A stretch of DNA of 64,000 nt from an uncultured Sphingomonadaceae bacterium (GTDB lineage Bacteria; Pseudomonadota; Alphaproteobacteria; Sphingomonadales; Sphingomonadaceae). Shown piece by piece: positions 24,934 through 34,300 of this stretch (positions within the stretch are counted from its first letter, which is position 1; each line of letters begins with the position of its first letter). The translations under genes were made by a program, and so were the position numbers. The stretch is taken from positions 248,001 through 312,000 of the forward strand of contig CAJXSN010000001.1 in assembly GCA_913060895.1 (NCBI GenBank). The letters run 5' to 3'. Under the pieces are notes generated by a model. It was not told the DNA's origin. It saw only the letters and a program-made list of their open reading frames with translations, and made no database searches.

Positions 24934-26313
24934 ATGACCACGATTCAAACAAACAATCCTGCCACCCGCGAGCAGATCGAGACATACGACCTGATGAGCG
25001 AGGCGGAGGCATTCGCCAAGATAGAAGACGCGCACAAAGCGTTCGAGGACTGGCGTAAGCTCAGCGTAGAAGAACGCGCGCCATATCTGCGCAAGATCGC
25101 TTCTGTATTACGCGACAATTCCGACCGCCTTAGCGAAATGATGACCCGCGAGATGGGCAAGTTGCTGCGTGACGGCAAAACCGAGGTAGAACTGTGCGCC
25201 CGGCTGTTCGAATACGCAGCAGACAATGGCCCTGAAGAGCTCGCCGACGAGGAACGCACCCATTCGGGTGGTAAAAAGCGCGGGATTGTAACCTATTCGC
25301 CCATCGGCGTGATTTACTCGGTACAGCCTTGGAATTTCCCGATTTACCAACCGGTTCGGGTGCTCGCCGCCAATCTGATTGCGGGCAATGCCTGCATCCT
25401 GAAACATGCATCCATCTGCACCGGCAGTGGTCTGTTGCTGCGTGACCTGTGCAATGAAGCCGGCCTGCCAAGCGGCCTGTTCGACGTGATTTTGATCGAC
25501 CACGACGTGTCCGATGCAGTCATTGCACATGACAAAATTCGCGCCGTTACCATGACCGGCAGCGACGGTGCCGGCGCCCATATCGGCAAGACCGCCACAG
25601 AAGCGCTCAAGAAAACGGTTCTGGAGCTTGGTTCGAACGACGCATATCTGGTGCTGGAAGATGCCGACATCGAACTGGCCGTCAAGACCTGCATTCAGGG
25701 CCGTCTGTACAATAATGGCGAAACCTGCGTGTCGGCCAAGCGGTTCATCGTGACAGATGCTGTGTACGACCAGTTTGTGAATGCATTCGTTGAACAGATG
25801 AAATCGGTCCGCATGGGTGATCCCAAGGATGACGACACCCAGCTTGGCCCTGTGTCCAGCGAGGAACAGTTCAACACTCTGGTCGAGCAGGTGGGCAAGA
25901 GCGTCGATGGCGGAGCGACCCTGCTGTGCGGCGGCGACCCGGAAGATAATCCAGATGGCTGGTATTATCCCGCGACAGTTCTGGCCGACTGCAAGCCGGG
26001 AACCCCGGCCTATGACGATGAACTGTTCGGCCCCGTCGCGTCCGTCATCCGGGCAAAGGATGATGAGGATGCAATGCGTATCGCCAATGACAGCCGTTAC
26101 GGCCTAGGCGGCGGCATTTTCAGCAAGGACGAGGAAAAGGCAGTCCGTCTTGCTAGCAAGCATTTCGATACCGGCATGATCCGCATCAATTCGTTCGGCG
26201 CCGCAGATCCGAACATGCCGTTCGGCGGGGTCAAGAATTCCGGTTACGGACGCGAGCATGGCGGTTTCGGGATGAAGGAATTCGTCAACATCAAGGCAAT
26301 CTACCTGCCGTGA
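24934..26313 (+). CDS. NAD(P)-dependent aldehyde dehydrogenase, succinate-semialdehyde type
   Basis: A 459-residue class of aldehyde dehydrogenase close to succinate-semialdehyde dehydrogenases (GabD/Sad-like short form). Motifs: IYSVQPWNFPIYQPVRVLA, the cofactor glycine loop MTGSDGAGAHIGK, the general-base Glu in VLELGSND, the nucleophile Cys in NNGETCVSAKRF, and the C-terminal PFGGVKNSGYGREHGGFGM. Start at 24934 has AAAGG six bases upstream; the earlier in-frame start at 24883 lacks one. It would feed C4 semialdehydes into the TCA cycle, but substrate range cannot be fixed from sequence. Confidence 0.9.
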   Translation: MTTIQTNNPATREQIETYDLMSEAEAFAKIEDAHKAFEDWRKLSVEERAPYLRKIASVLRDNSDRLSEMMTREMGKLLRDGKTEVELCARLFEYAADNGPEELADEERTHSGGKKRGIVTYSPIGVIYSVQPWNFPIYQPVRVLAANLIAGNACILKHASICTGSGLLLRDLCNEAGLPSGLFDVILIDHDVSDAVIAHDKIRAVTMTGSDGAGAHIGKTATEALKKTVLELGSNDAYLVLEDADIELAVKTCIQGRLYNNGETCVSAKRFIVTDAVYDQFVNAFVEQMKSVRMGDPKDDDTQLGPVSSEEQFNTLVEQVGKSVDGGATLLCGGDPEDNPDGWYYPATVLADCKPGTPAYDDELFGPVASVIRAKDDEDAMRIANDSRYGLGGGIFSKDEEKAVRLASKHFDTGMIRINSFGAADPNMPFGGVKNSGYGREHGGFGMKEFVNIKAIYLP

Positions 26314-26356
26314 TCCCGGCCACCCACAACGGCACCGACAGACAAAGGAAACAGCT

Positions 26357-26956
26357 ATGAAAATTCTGGTCGCCGGCGCTACCGGCAACACCGGTACGCG
26401 GCTTGTAAAGGAGCTTTGCAGCCGCGGCCATGACCCTGTGGCTCTGGTTCGCTCGTCTTCCGACACCAGTGATCTGCCCGAAAACGTGGAACAGCGTCTG
26501 GGCGATCTCTCGGACCTGCAGAAAGGCATAACGGAAGGCTGTGAAGTGGTGATCTTTGCAGCCGGCTCCGGCGGCGGCACCGGCGAGGACATGACAGATG
26601 CTATCGACCGCGACGGAGCCATCCGGCTCGTCGATCTGGCAGAGAAAGGCGGTGTCCGCCGTTTTGTCATGCTCAGTTCGGTCGGCGCAGGCGATCCCGA
26701 TCCTGACAGCGAACTTGTCCATTACCTGAAAGCAAAACACGATGCGGACGAACGTCTGAAGAAGAGCAGTATGGAAACAGCCATCCTGCGCCCCGTCAGC
26801 CTTACGGACGATGGCCCTACCGGCAATGTCAGACTGGGTGATGACGTGGATCCCAGGGGTAAGGCTGCACGCGGCGATGTCGCAGTCATTCTGGCAAATG
26901 CGGCCGAGCAGGAAGACTGGGTTGGTGCAGTGCAGCTAATGGAAACCATCGGCTGA
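26357..26956 (+). CDS. Atypical short-chain dehydrogenase (NmrA/SDR-a5-like)
   Basis: A 199-residue NAD(P)-binding Rossmann protein. MKILVAGATGNTGTRLVKEL carries the GxxGxxG motif, followed by VALVRSSSD (NADP-preferring Arg), the VVIFAAGSGG loop, and RRFVMLSSVGAGDPD. The classical YxxxK is represented by LVHYLKAKHDAD. It resembles SDR-a5 family proteins (NAD(P)H-binding oxidoreductases/epimerases) of unknown substrate. AGGAAAC precedes the ATG; the gene is 43 bases after the aldehyde dehydrogenase and is followed by a strong terminator, so both may form one unit. Confidence 0.87.
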   Translation: MKILVAGATGNTGTRLVKELCSRGHDPVALVRSSSDTSDLPENVEQRLGDLSDLQKGITEGCEVVIFAAGSGGGTGEDMTDAIDRDGAIRLVDLAEKGGVRRFVMLSSVGAGDPDPDSELVHYLKAKHDADERLKKSSMETAILRPVSLTDDGPTGNVRLGDDVDPRGKAARGDVAVILANAAEQEDWVGAVQLMETIG

Positions 26957-27263
26957 CCGAACGACCTGTCACGGCGGAGGGTCGCAGAAAACCATCCGGC
27001 TTACAGCAAAAGGCCGCCCGCAGATTGCTGTGCGGGTGGCCTTTTTCGTTCTTAAACGGGTAATCTTTTGGGCGCTGGGCAACACGGGCTGTACGATCAA
27101 GGCGCGCATCTTTACCCACGAAGCACCCAATGGGGGCGGTGGGATAATCCAGCCAGGAACACCTCCCGGTTCACGATCGCCAAGCCCAGAAAAACCCTGT
27201 AACTTTTGCGAGACAACCGCGAAGTTGCTATCGGCGCATCAGCTAGGCAACGGGACAAATATC
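26957..27263 (+). other. Intergenic region with terminator and leader
   Basis: 307 bp. The first part holds the terminator at 27008-27046. The remaining ~215 bp precede the LprI-like gene and presumably hold its promoter; I see no clear sigma-70 boxes and no ORF with codon support. Confidence 0.5.
27008..27046. terminator. Strong intrinsic terminator
   Basis: AAAAGGCCGCCCGCA pairs with TGCGGGTGGCCTTTT (one wobble) across an 8-base loop and ends in a T run. A-rich and T-rich ends could serve both strands, but only the plus-strand gene needs it. Confidence 0.9.
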
Positions 27264-28094
27264 ATGCCGATCAAGCACTACCGTTCACTCGTCATGGCCC
27301 TGTCGTTTCTGGCCGGCCTGACAACGCCCGCCCATGCCATCGATTGCGTAACGGGATCGACGGAGCGCGAGAAGACCGTCTGCCAGTCCGACATCCTGCT
27401 GGCGTTCGATGCGGTGTTGAACACGGCGTATCGCGATGCCCAGAAATTGTCCGCCAATCCGGTGGAAGCCGACCCGGACCGTGATCTGCGACGCGAACAG
27501 CTGGAGTGGATCGCAGCGGCCGATGAGTGCAGCACACAGACCGCCTGCATTCGCGGACTGTATGCCAGAAGATATGCCGCACTGCGGGCCTATTCCGATA
27601 TGCGGTTCGATGGCCTGGAAAAAATGGCCGGGCTGTCAGACGTTCTGGAGCTGTGGGTTTCCGCCGATCCGCCAACGAACGGCATACCAGCGGTCATGCG
27701 ATCAGACAGCAGTAACCGATATCTGATGGCAGTGCCTGTGAGCGCGGGCAAGCCCTTCCCGTTTTACGAGATGTATGTCCTTCAGCAGGACAAAGGACCG
27801 GAGAAGATATCCTTCCCCGATCTGGATGTATCGGCGGGAATGGCAAGCGAAAACAATGACAGCCCTGCCCCAGTCAGCGCCCCAGCCCTCACCATCGGCA
27901 CACAGTTCCAGAGAGTTCAGGTGAATGGGCGCGATCTGACCAGTGACACCATGACCGGCGGCGCAGGATCGGAATGGGTGCATCGGCAGTGGCATGTCGA
28001 TCTGGACAGAGTGGGCGATGTCCGTCCGGTCTTGACCGAATATGAAATCGAGAATGTACGCGGCGACTATAGCGTGAAAATCGTCGGCAAATAG
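27264..28094 (+). CDS. Exported LprI-like (DUF1311) domain protein
   Basis: A 276-residue exported protein. Signal peptide MPIKHYRSLVMALSFLAGLT with cleavage after AHA. The first 90 mature residues match the LprI/DUF1311 pattern: C..GSTEREKTVC, LNTAYRDAQKL, LRREQLEWIAAADEC and TACIRGLYARRYAALR, with four cysteines that can pair. LprI proteins include lysozyme inhibitors, but the domain is broad and function here is open. The remaining ~170 residues are beta-rich and unrecognised. I chose the ATG at 27264 for the signal peptide; the open frame starts at 27030 inside the terminator region. The ribosome site is weak. Confidence 0.78.
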   Translation: MPIKHYRSLVMALSFLAGLTTPAHAIDCVTGSTEREKTVCQSDILLAFDAVLNTAYRDAQKLSANPVEADPDRDLRREQLEWIAAADECSTQTACIRGLYARRYAALRAYSDMRFDGLEKMAGLSDVLELWVSADPPTNGIPAVMRSDSSNRYLMAVPVSAGKPFPFYEMYVLQQDKGPEKISFPDLDVSAGMASENNDSPAPVSAPALTIGTQFQRVQVNGRDLTSDTMTGGAGSEWVHRQWHVDLDRVGDVRPVLTEYEIENVRGDYSVKIVGK

Positions 28095-28114
28095 GTCTTC
28101 TTGGCGAGCCGTGA

Positions 28115-28147
28115 CCCGCTGCCTGTGCATGTTACACAGGCAGCGGG
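28115..28147. terminator. Hairpin between convergent genes
   Basis: CCCGCTGCCTGTG pairs perfectly with CACAGGCAGCGGG across CATGTTA (13-base stem). It lies between convergent stops at 28094 and 28159. There is no T run on either strand, so it may act as a rho-assisted or mRNA-end-protecting hairpin. Confidence 0.6.
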
Positions 28148-28158
28148 CCGGATCGGCT

Positions 28159-28944
28159 TTAACGTGGAGACATACGGATAGCACCATCGAGACGCACATC
28201 TTCGCCATTGAAATAGCCGGTCTCGATCATCGTCATCGCGACATTGGCGTATTCTTCGGGGTATCCGAGGCGCTTGGGGAACGGGACGGACTGGGCCAGC
28301 GCTTCCTTCACCTGCGGCGGGGCGGCGTTCATCAGCGGGGTGTTGAAGATGCCGGGTAGAATGGTGTTTACCCGGATACCTTCGCGCATCAGGTCGCGCG
28401 CGATCGGCAGGGTCATGCCCACTACGCCGCCCTTGGAAGCGGAATACGCCGCCTGGCCCATCTGGCCGTCTTCGGCGGCAACCGAAGCGGTGTTCACGAT
28501 AGCACCACGATCGTTGTCGTCACTCAGCGGATCGAGCGTCATCATGCCAGCTGCCGATTTGGCAATGCAGCGGAACGTGCCGATCAGGTTGACCTGAATG
28601 ACGAAGTCGAACGCGGATAGCGGGAAATGTTTGATATCGCCCGAAGCTTTGTCGCGGCTGGCGGTCTTGATCGCGTTGCCGATACCGGCGCAATTGACCA
28701 GAATACGCTCCTGCCCGTGGGCTTCGCGTGCCTTGGCAAAGCCTGCATCCACATCTTCGTCGCTGGTCACGTTAACCTTGCAGAACACGCCGCCGATTTC
28801 CTTGGCGACGGCGTTACCGGTTTCTTCGTTCATGTCGAAAATGGCGACTTTCGCGCCCTTGGCGGCCAGTGCGCGCGCGGTAGCCGCGCCTAGGCCGGAT
28901 GCGCCGCCAGTGACGACGGCGGGTGTGTTGGCTGATACTTCCAT
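28159..28944 (-). CDS. 3-hydroxyacyl-CoA dehydrogenase type SDR
   Basis: A 261-residue classical short-chain dehydrogenase resembling the 3-hydroxyacyl-CoA dehydrogenase type II / HSD17B10 group. Motifs: TGGASGLGAATARAL (TGxxxGxG), IFDMNEETG with Asp for NAD preference, NCAGIGNA (NNAG equivalent), catalytic Ser in NTASVAAEDGQ, and YSASKGGVVGMTLPIARDL (YxxxK). AAGGAG lies upstream of the ATG. With the thiolase encoded just upstream and the hydratase nearby, it fits beta-oxidation; that link is inferred from context. Confidence 0.88.
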   Translation of the reverse strand: MEVSANTPAVVTGGASGLGAATARALAAKGAKVAIFDMNEETGNAVAKEIGGVFCKVNVTSDEDVDAGFAKAREAHGQERILVNCAGIGNAIKTASRDKASGDIKHFPLSAFDFVIQVNLIGTFRCIAKSAAGMMTLDPLSDDNDRGAIVNTASVAAEDGQMGQAAYSASKGGVVGMTLPIARDLMREGIRVNTILPGIFNTPLMNAAPPQVKEALAQSVPFPKRLGYPEEYANVAMTMIETGYFNGEDVRLDGAIRMSPR

Positions 28945-28977
28945 GAGTTATCTCCTTAAATTTGAAATCCGGAATCT

Positions 28978-29101
28978 AAAACCCGTTCGCACCGAGCTGT
29001 CGGAAGCGAAGCTGACCTTCAGGTCAAAGGCTGCTCTTCGCTTCAAACACGGCGCCCAAAGAAAGGCGGTGCTTCGACAAGCTCGGCATGAACGGTTTCG
29101 T
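28978..29101. repeat. Paired inverted-arm element, copy 1
   Basis: About 124 bp between the SDR gene and the thiolase gene. Left arm (28978-29006, CCCGTTCGCACCGAGCTGTC then GGAAGC) and right arm (29071-29099, GCTTCGACAAGCTCGGCATG then AACGGTTTC) are imperfect inverted repeats of ~28 bases. Between them is an inner hairpin, TGACC-TTCA-GGTCA (29013-29026), then a spacer. The arms resemble the short extragenic palindromes seen in many sphingomonads (from memory, not searched). A second, diverged copy is at 45981-46103. Confidence 0.75.
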
Positions 29102-29115
29102 ATGTACTTTCTGAA

Positions 29116-30288
29116 CTAAAGCGCCTCGATAATCGTGACGTTGGCGACACCGCCGCCTTCGCACATTGTCTGCAGGCCGTATTTCTTGCCGCGTGCGCGC
29201 AGGGCATGGACCATCGTGGCCATCAACTTCGTACCAGAAGCACCCAGCGGGTGGCCCAGAGCAATCGCGCCGCCATTGACGTTCAGCTTTTCGGGATCCG
29301 CACCAGTGTGCTTCAGCCATGCCATCGGCACAGGAGCGAAGGCTTCGTTGACTTCATACAGGTCGATGTCATCGATTTTCATACCTGCCCGCTCCAGAGC
29401 ACGGTCGGTGGCGAACAGCGGTTCTTCCAGCATGATCACCGGATCGCCTGCCGTCACGGTCAGGTTATGGATACGTGCCAGCGGGGTCAGGCCATGCGTC
29501 TTCAACATCTCTTCTGAAACAACCAGAACAGCGCTGGACCCGTCGCAGATCTGGCTTGCAGAGGCTGCGGTGATCTTGCCATCTGGGCTCAGCAGTTTGA
29601 CGCCCGAAATGCTCTCCAGCGTGGCATCGAAGCGAATGCCTTCGTCCACAATATGCATTTCAGTGCCTTCGGGCGTTTCGATTTCGACCGCGACGATCTC
29701 GTCCTTGAACAGGCCCGCTTCGGTTGCCTTGATCGCTTTCGCATGGCTGCCAAGAGCGAAGCTGTCGATCTGCTCTTTGGAGAAACCATGCTTCTCGGCG
29801 ATCATTTCCGCACCCATGAACTGGGACCACTGGATGCCGGGATATTTTTTCTCAAGGCCGGGCGACTTATAATTGCCCAGACCTTCTTTCATATGGAACA
29901 TCGCGGTAGAGCCCATTGGCACCCGGCTCATACTTTCAACGCCGCTGGCGATCACCACGTCCTGCGTGCCCGACATAACAGCCTGCGCGGCGAACTGGAT
30001 CGCCTGCTGGCTCGATCCGCACTGGCGGTCAATCGTAACGGCTGGCGTGCTCTCACCAAGATGCTTGGTCGCAAGCACGGCATTGCGCCCGACCTGCATG
30101 GCCTGCTCGCCGCCCTGACTGACGCAGCCCATGATCACATCGTCCACTGCCTTGGGGTCGAGCCCGCTGCGCTCCATCACCGCGTCCAGAGACTTCGCCG
30201 CCAGATCGACGGGATGGACACCTGCAAGACGCCCCCCGCGGCGACCCCCGGCTGTGCGAACGGCTTCGACGATATAGGCAGCGGTCAT
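29116..30288 (-). CDS. Acetyl-CoA C-acyltransferase (thiolase)
   Basis: A 390-residue thiolase that cleaves or condenses 3-ketoacyl-CoA. Motifs: N-terminal AYIVEAVRTAGGRRGGRLAG, the nucleophile Cys in TIDRQCGSSQQAIQFAAQA, VIASGVESMSRVPMG, NVNGGAIALGHPLGASGTK with the catalytic His, and the second Cys in LQTMCEGGGVANVTI. Start at 30288 has TAGGAGA nine bases upstream. It is oriented with the SDR gene downstream, but the two are separated by 171 bp that hold a repeat element. Typical of acyl-CoA degradation; chain length unknown. Confidence 0.93.
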   Translation of the reverse strand: MTAAYIVEAVRTAGGRRGGRLAGVHPVDLAAKSLDAVMERSGLDPKAVDDVIMGCVSQGGEQAMQVGRNAVLATKHLGESTPAVTIDRQCGSSQQAIQFAAQAVMSGTQDVVIASGVESMSRVPMGSTAMFHMKEGLGNYKSPGLEKKYPGIQWSQFMGAEMIAEKHGFSKEQIDSFALGSHAKAIKATEAGLFKDEIVAVEIETPEGTEMHIVDEGIRFDATLESISGVKLLSPDGKITAASASQICDGSSAVLVVSEEMLKTHGLTPLARIHNLTVTAGDPVIMLEEPLFATDRALERAGMKIDDIDLYEVNEAFAPVPMAWLKHTGADPEKLNVNGGAIALGHPLGASGTKLMATMVHALRARGKKYGLQTMCEGGGVANVTIIEAL

Positions 30289-30425
30289 GAATATTCTCCT
30301 AGAGGTAAATTTGAAGGATAGCCCCCGACCATGCATACAGTAATGGATTACCGCGTTGATCGATGAGCCTGCTCGCTTACAGAAACATAGATTTTTTTCC
30401 GGGTGCTACGATCATGGAAATGGGA

Positions 30426-31007
30426 TCAGTTCATCCGCTCCACACGGAAAGATCGTTTTGACCCGATCTTGGCTTTGTAGCTCCCCAAGGCAGCCTTGCT
30501 GATATTAACCACTGTACCGGATTCGATTTTCCCAAGAACAGGTGTGCTGTCGGTCTGCCGCCAGCGCGCTCCGTTCTCCAGAACAAAATAAACCTTCCCG
30601 TTGCTTCTGCTGAAGTCCGCGATTGGCATGTCTATTTCAGTCACATCCTCAAAATCATGGTTAGAACTGGTCCCGTTTCCACTTTCTCGGCCGAAAAGAT
30701 TGATCTTGGGCAGGTTGAACCCAAAAAGACCACGACGCGTCTCGCCCATTTGCTCGCGATCCACAACTACCAAGTCTCCTTCCAGCGCTGCCGCCTCGAC
30801 TTGTTCCATCTCTCTGTCGAAGCATTCCAAGCGCCGTTCCGCATCGACCAGATCACGGCATTGAAACAATTTGTCCATTGGCGCAGCCACTTTGGCATCT
30901 TGCTGGCCAGGATCCACGTGTGCCGGAGCTGATAACGCTGCCGCCGGGGCTAACAGGGCGCTTAAAACGCTAAGAATAAGCGGAAAAACATAATATCTAA
31001 CGCGCAT
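30426..31007 (-). CDS. Exported protein of unknown function, 193 residues
   Basis: Unrecognised. Signal peptide MRVRYYVFPLILSVLSALLA with cleavage near ALSA. The early mature part has FQCRDLVDAERRLECFDREM, a C...D..RL.C.D pattern seen in several exported protein families such as the TagO/VasI group, and suggests a disulfide. The middle carries GFNLPKINLFGRE, and the C-terminal half (VYFVLENGARWRQTDSTPVL, SYKAKIGSKRSFRVERMN) looks like a small beta domain. Codons are more A+T-rich than in neighbouring genes. It lies alone between the thiolase gene and the receptor promoter, divergent from the latter. Confidence 0.65.
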   Translation of the reverse strand: MRVRYYVFPLILSVLSALLAPAAALSAPAHVDPGQQDAKVAAPMDKLFQCRDLVDAERRLECFDREMEQVEAAALEGDLVVVDREQMGETRRGLFGFNLPKINLFGRESGNGTSSNHDFEDVTEIDMPIADFSRSNGKVYFVLENGARWRQTDSTPVLGKIESGTVVNISKAALGSYKAKIGSKRSFRVERMN

Positions 31008-31359
31008 TTATACCTCGGGTTGCTATGTTAACTTTCGGCGATATCAACTTGCATACAGCATAGCTAGTGCTTTCAAAAATCGGCCTTAGGCCATTACCAC
31101 CACCAGAGTTGTAAATACGCGTCATCGCTGTCGAACCGCAGTGTTGCAATCCGGTTACAGCCGCAGGCAATTAAGAGCGCGTGCTAGCTTTGTCCTTCAC
31201 AATCTAACTGCCCTTCGCCATTCCGCACTCAGGACCGAGGCGTATTGAGACAGGCGCCCCGGCCATCTACTAAGCCTGGTCCGTCACACGAGATATTTGG
31301 GGTGGGGCAGAATAATCACACAACCGGCTCCGGTTGTATAATGCGAAGGTGATAATCAC
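31008..31359 (+). other. 352-bp intergenic region upstream of the large receptor
   Basis: Non-coding between divergent genes. The last 50 bases hold a palindrome, a -10 box and a ribosome site (listed separately). The rest shows no convincing ORF, tRNA or known riboswitch. It is long for this gene-dense window, consistent with complex control. Confidence 0.6.
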
Positions 31360-31360
31360 A
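31312..31360 (+). promoter_or_regulatory. Promoter/operator of the large TonB-dependent receptor
   Basis: ACAACCGG-CT-CCGGTTGT (31320-31337) is a perfect 8-base palindrome with a 2-base centre. Its last T begins a consensus -10 box TATAAT (31337-31342). ATAATCACA occurs directly repeated at 31312-31320 and 31352-31360, 40 bases apart, flanking the palindrome. AAGGTGA (31346-31352) serves as ribosome site for the ATG at 31360, implying a very short leader. A repressor at the palindrome would block RNA polymerase; its identity is unknown. Confidence 0.5.
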
Positions 31361-34300
31361 TGAAGAAATTGACGAGCTATAAGTTCGGCGCCGCTTCTTT
31401 CGCTCTTGGTGTCGCTATTGCGTCGACGCCGGCGATGGCACAAGGCCAGCCGACTACCGAAACGCTAGAAGCCGAAGGCACGGCTGACGCAACCAATGAT
31501 CAAGGCTTGATCGTGGTTACCGGTTCCCGCATTGCTCAACCCCAAGTGGAATCATCTTCGCCACTGCAAATTATCGATGATGCAGCTATCGACGATTCTG
31601 GTGCCATTAACGTCCAAGAACTGCTCCTTGAGAACCCGGTCTTCGGTTCGCCAGCACTCAACCGTACCAACGCTGCGTTCCTCACGTCGGGTACGGGTGT
31701 TGCAACCGTCGACCTTCGTGACCTCGGCTCTGACCGCACTCTGGTCTTGGTCAACGGTCGCCGCGTCGTGTCCAGCCTCGCGGGTTCGTCCACGGTCGAC
31801 CTTAACGTCATCCCGACACAGTTCATCAACCGTGTCGATATCCTGACCGGTGGTGCGTCCTCACTGTATGGTTCTGACGCTGTGGCCGGTGTTGTGAACT
31901 TCGTTTACAAAAAAGACTTCCAAGGTATCGAAGCCAATGGCCAGTACGGTCTAACGGAAGAAGGCGACGACGTTCGCTATCAGGCGAACGTTACTGCGGG
32001 TACCGACTTTGTCGATGGCGCAGGTAATATCATGGTCCATTTCGGATATTCGAACGAGAAGGGCCTGCTTTCGCGCCAGCGCGAAAACACTCGGTTTGAT
32101 GATTTTGATCTCTTCAGGTTTACCGGCGATCCTGCCGATTTTGGTACGTCTGTGACGCCCTTCTTTTCAAGCTTTCCTCCGCAGGGTCGCTTCATTACTT
32201 CCGGCGGCACGTTCACCTATGATGACAATGGTAACGTGAAGCCCGGATTCTCGACCAATGGTCCAGATCTGGATGGTGATGGTTTTGGTGACGGCGATCC
32301 GGGTGCAGACGGCTTCAATCGTCAGAATTTCCGCACTCTGGCTGTGCCCGTTGAGCGCTATGTGTTTGCCGCTGCAGGTGAATATGAAATTTCTGACGGC
32401 CTGAACTTTTTCTTTGAAGGTACTTACAACAAAACTAAATCTTCACGGATCATTGAACCATTCCCGCTGGAGTCTGGCGGAGCCAATGGGATATTCCCCA
32501 CAGATGGCGGTTTCAACATCGAAAACATCTATGATGGTGATGTTGTTCGTAATCCTTATGTGCCGGATGAAATTTTCGATGCTGCAACAGACAGTAATGG
32601 CGATGGCCTTCGTGATATCGGATTTACTCGCCGTTTGGCAGAATTCGGCACTCGCTCCGGCACGACTGAACGTGATTTCTATCGCTTTGTCCTCGGCTTC
32701 GACGGCGATATTGGTGAACGCTTCCGCTGGGACGTCAGCTACAACTACGGCAATGTCAGCGAGAACCAGATTTCGAGCGGTCAGGTCAACGTAGTGAATT
32801 TCCGCGATGCGCTAGCCGCCATCACTGACGTAGACGATCTTAATGGTAACGGCCTTACAAACGACGTGGTTTGCCTTAACGCAGAGGCGCGCGCCAATGG
32901 CTGCTCGCCTGCCAACATCTTCGGATTTGGCTCGCTTTCTCAGGGTGCCGTTAATTACATTCAGGCGCAAGGTACATATCAGACTGGAATCACTCAGCAG
33001 GTTATTCAGGGTAACATCTCCGGTTCGCTCTTTGACCTTCCGGCCGGTCCGGTCGGCATCGCTGCCGGGTTCGAGTACCGTAAGGAATCTTCGTTCTCTG
33101 ACAACGATGCTCTGACCAATCAGGGCCTCAACGCGGGTAATGTTCTGCCAGACACTTCGGGTTCGTTCGATGTGCGTGAAGGCTTTGTCGAACTTCGCGT
33201 TCCGCTACTCGCTGATACTACTGGTTTCGAATTGCTCGAAATCGGCGGTGCCGCACGAGTATCGGATTACTCGACTGTAGGCACTGTCTACAGCTACAGC
33301 GGCACTGTGGTCTGGCAGCCGGTTCAGCCGTTGCGCCTTCGCGGTACATATGCTCGCGCAGTCCGCGCACCGAATGTCAGTGAACTCTTCTCCGGTCTGT
33401 CCCAGACATTCCCGTCCGGGCTGACGGATCCATGCGAAAATATTGGTGCAACGGGCGGCGGTGCCATCGGTACTAACTGCCGTGCCGATGCCGGTGTGGC
33501 TGCGAACATCGCCGCCAATGGAGTATTCACCCTGAATCAGTCTGACCTTCAGGGGATCAGCGGCTTCAACGGCGGAAACCCCAACCTCGAAGAAGAAGAG
33601 TCGACTTCTTACACCGGTGGCGCAGTTTTGAGCCTTGGTGCATTGGGTCTTGGCAATGCCACGATCACGGCCGACTATTACAACATCGAAGTTGAAAATG
33701 TGATTGGTACTTTCCCCCGTCAGTTTACGCTCGATCAGTGCTACGGTCAGGGTAACCAGACCTTCTGTGATCTGATCACGCGTCGGCAAGACGGAACAGC
33801 GGTCAACAGCGCTGGGTCCATCGACTTGATCAATGCACTGGCGGTCAATTCGGCGACTTTGGAAACCGAAGGTCTCGATATTACAGGCAACGTGAGCTTC
33901 CCGCTCGGTCTGGTTGGGCAGGATGATCGGATCGCCCTACGCGGTGCGTACACTCATATCTTCAAGTACGACTATACACCGATTGCCGGTGCTGATGCCG
34001 ATCCATCCGATGGTGAAATCGGTACTGCAAAAGACCGTTTCACACTTAACGCAGCATACCTGAACGAAGACTTCAAGATTTCGCTGACCGGTACCTATAT
34101 CGGCAAATCTTATGAAGACGATCAGTTCTGCGCTGCGTTTGATCTTGAACCGGAGTGCATTTCGGTAAGCGATGAATTCTATCTCGACCTGCAAACCACA
34201 TTCTATGCTGCAGACGCGCTTGAATTCTATGTTGGTGTTGATAATCTGCTCGACAATGACGCACCGAGTATCCTGAGCGGTACTTCCTACAACAACACCG

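Noticed and set aside
23858-25035. Longer starts for the enoyl-CoA hydratase frame (to 25035)
   Set aside because: The extra residues overlap the divergent promoter region and the aldehyde dehydrogenase start; the ATG at 24702 has a good ribosome site and a typical crotonase N-terminus.
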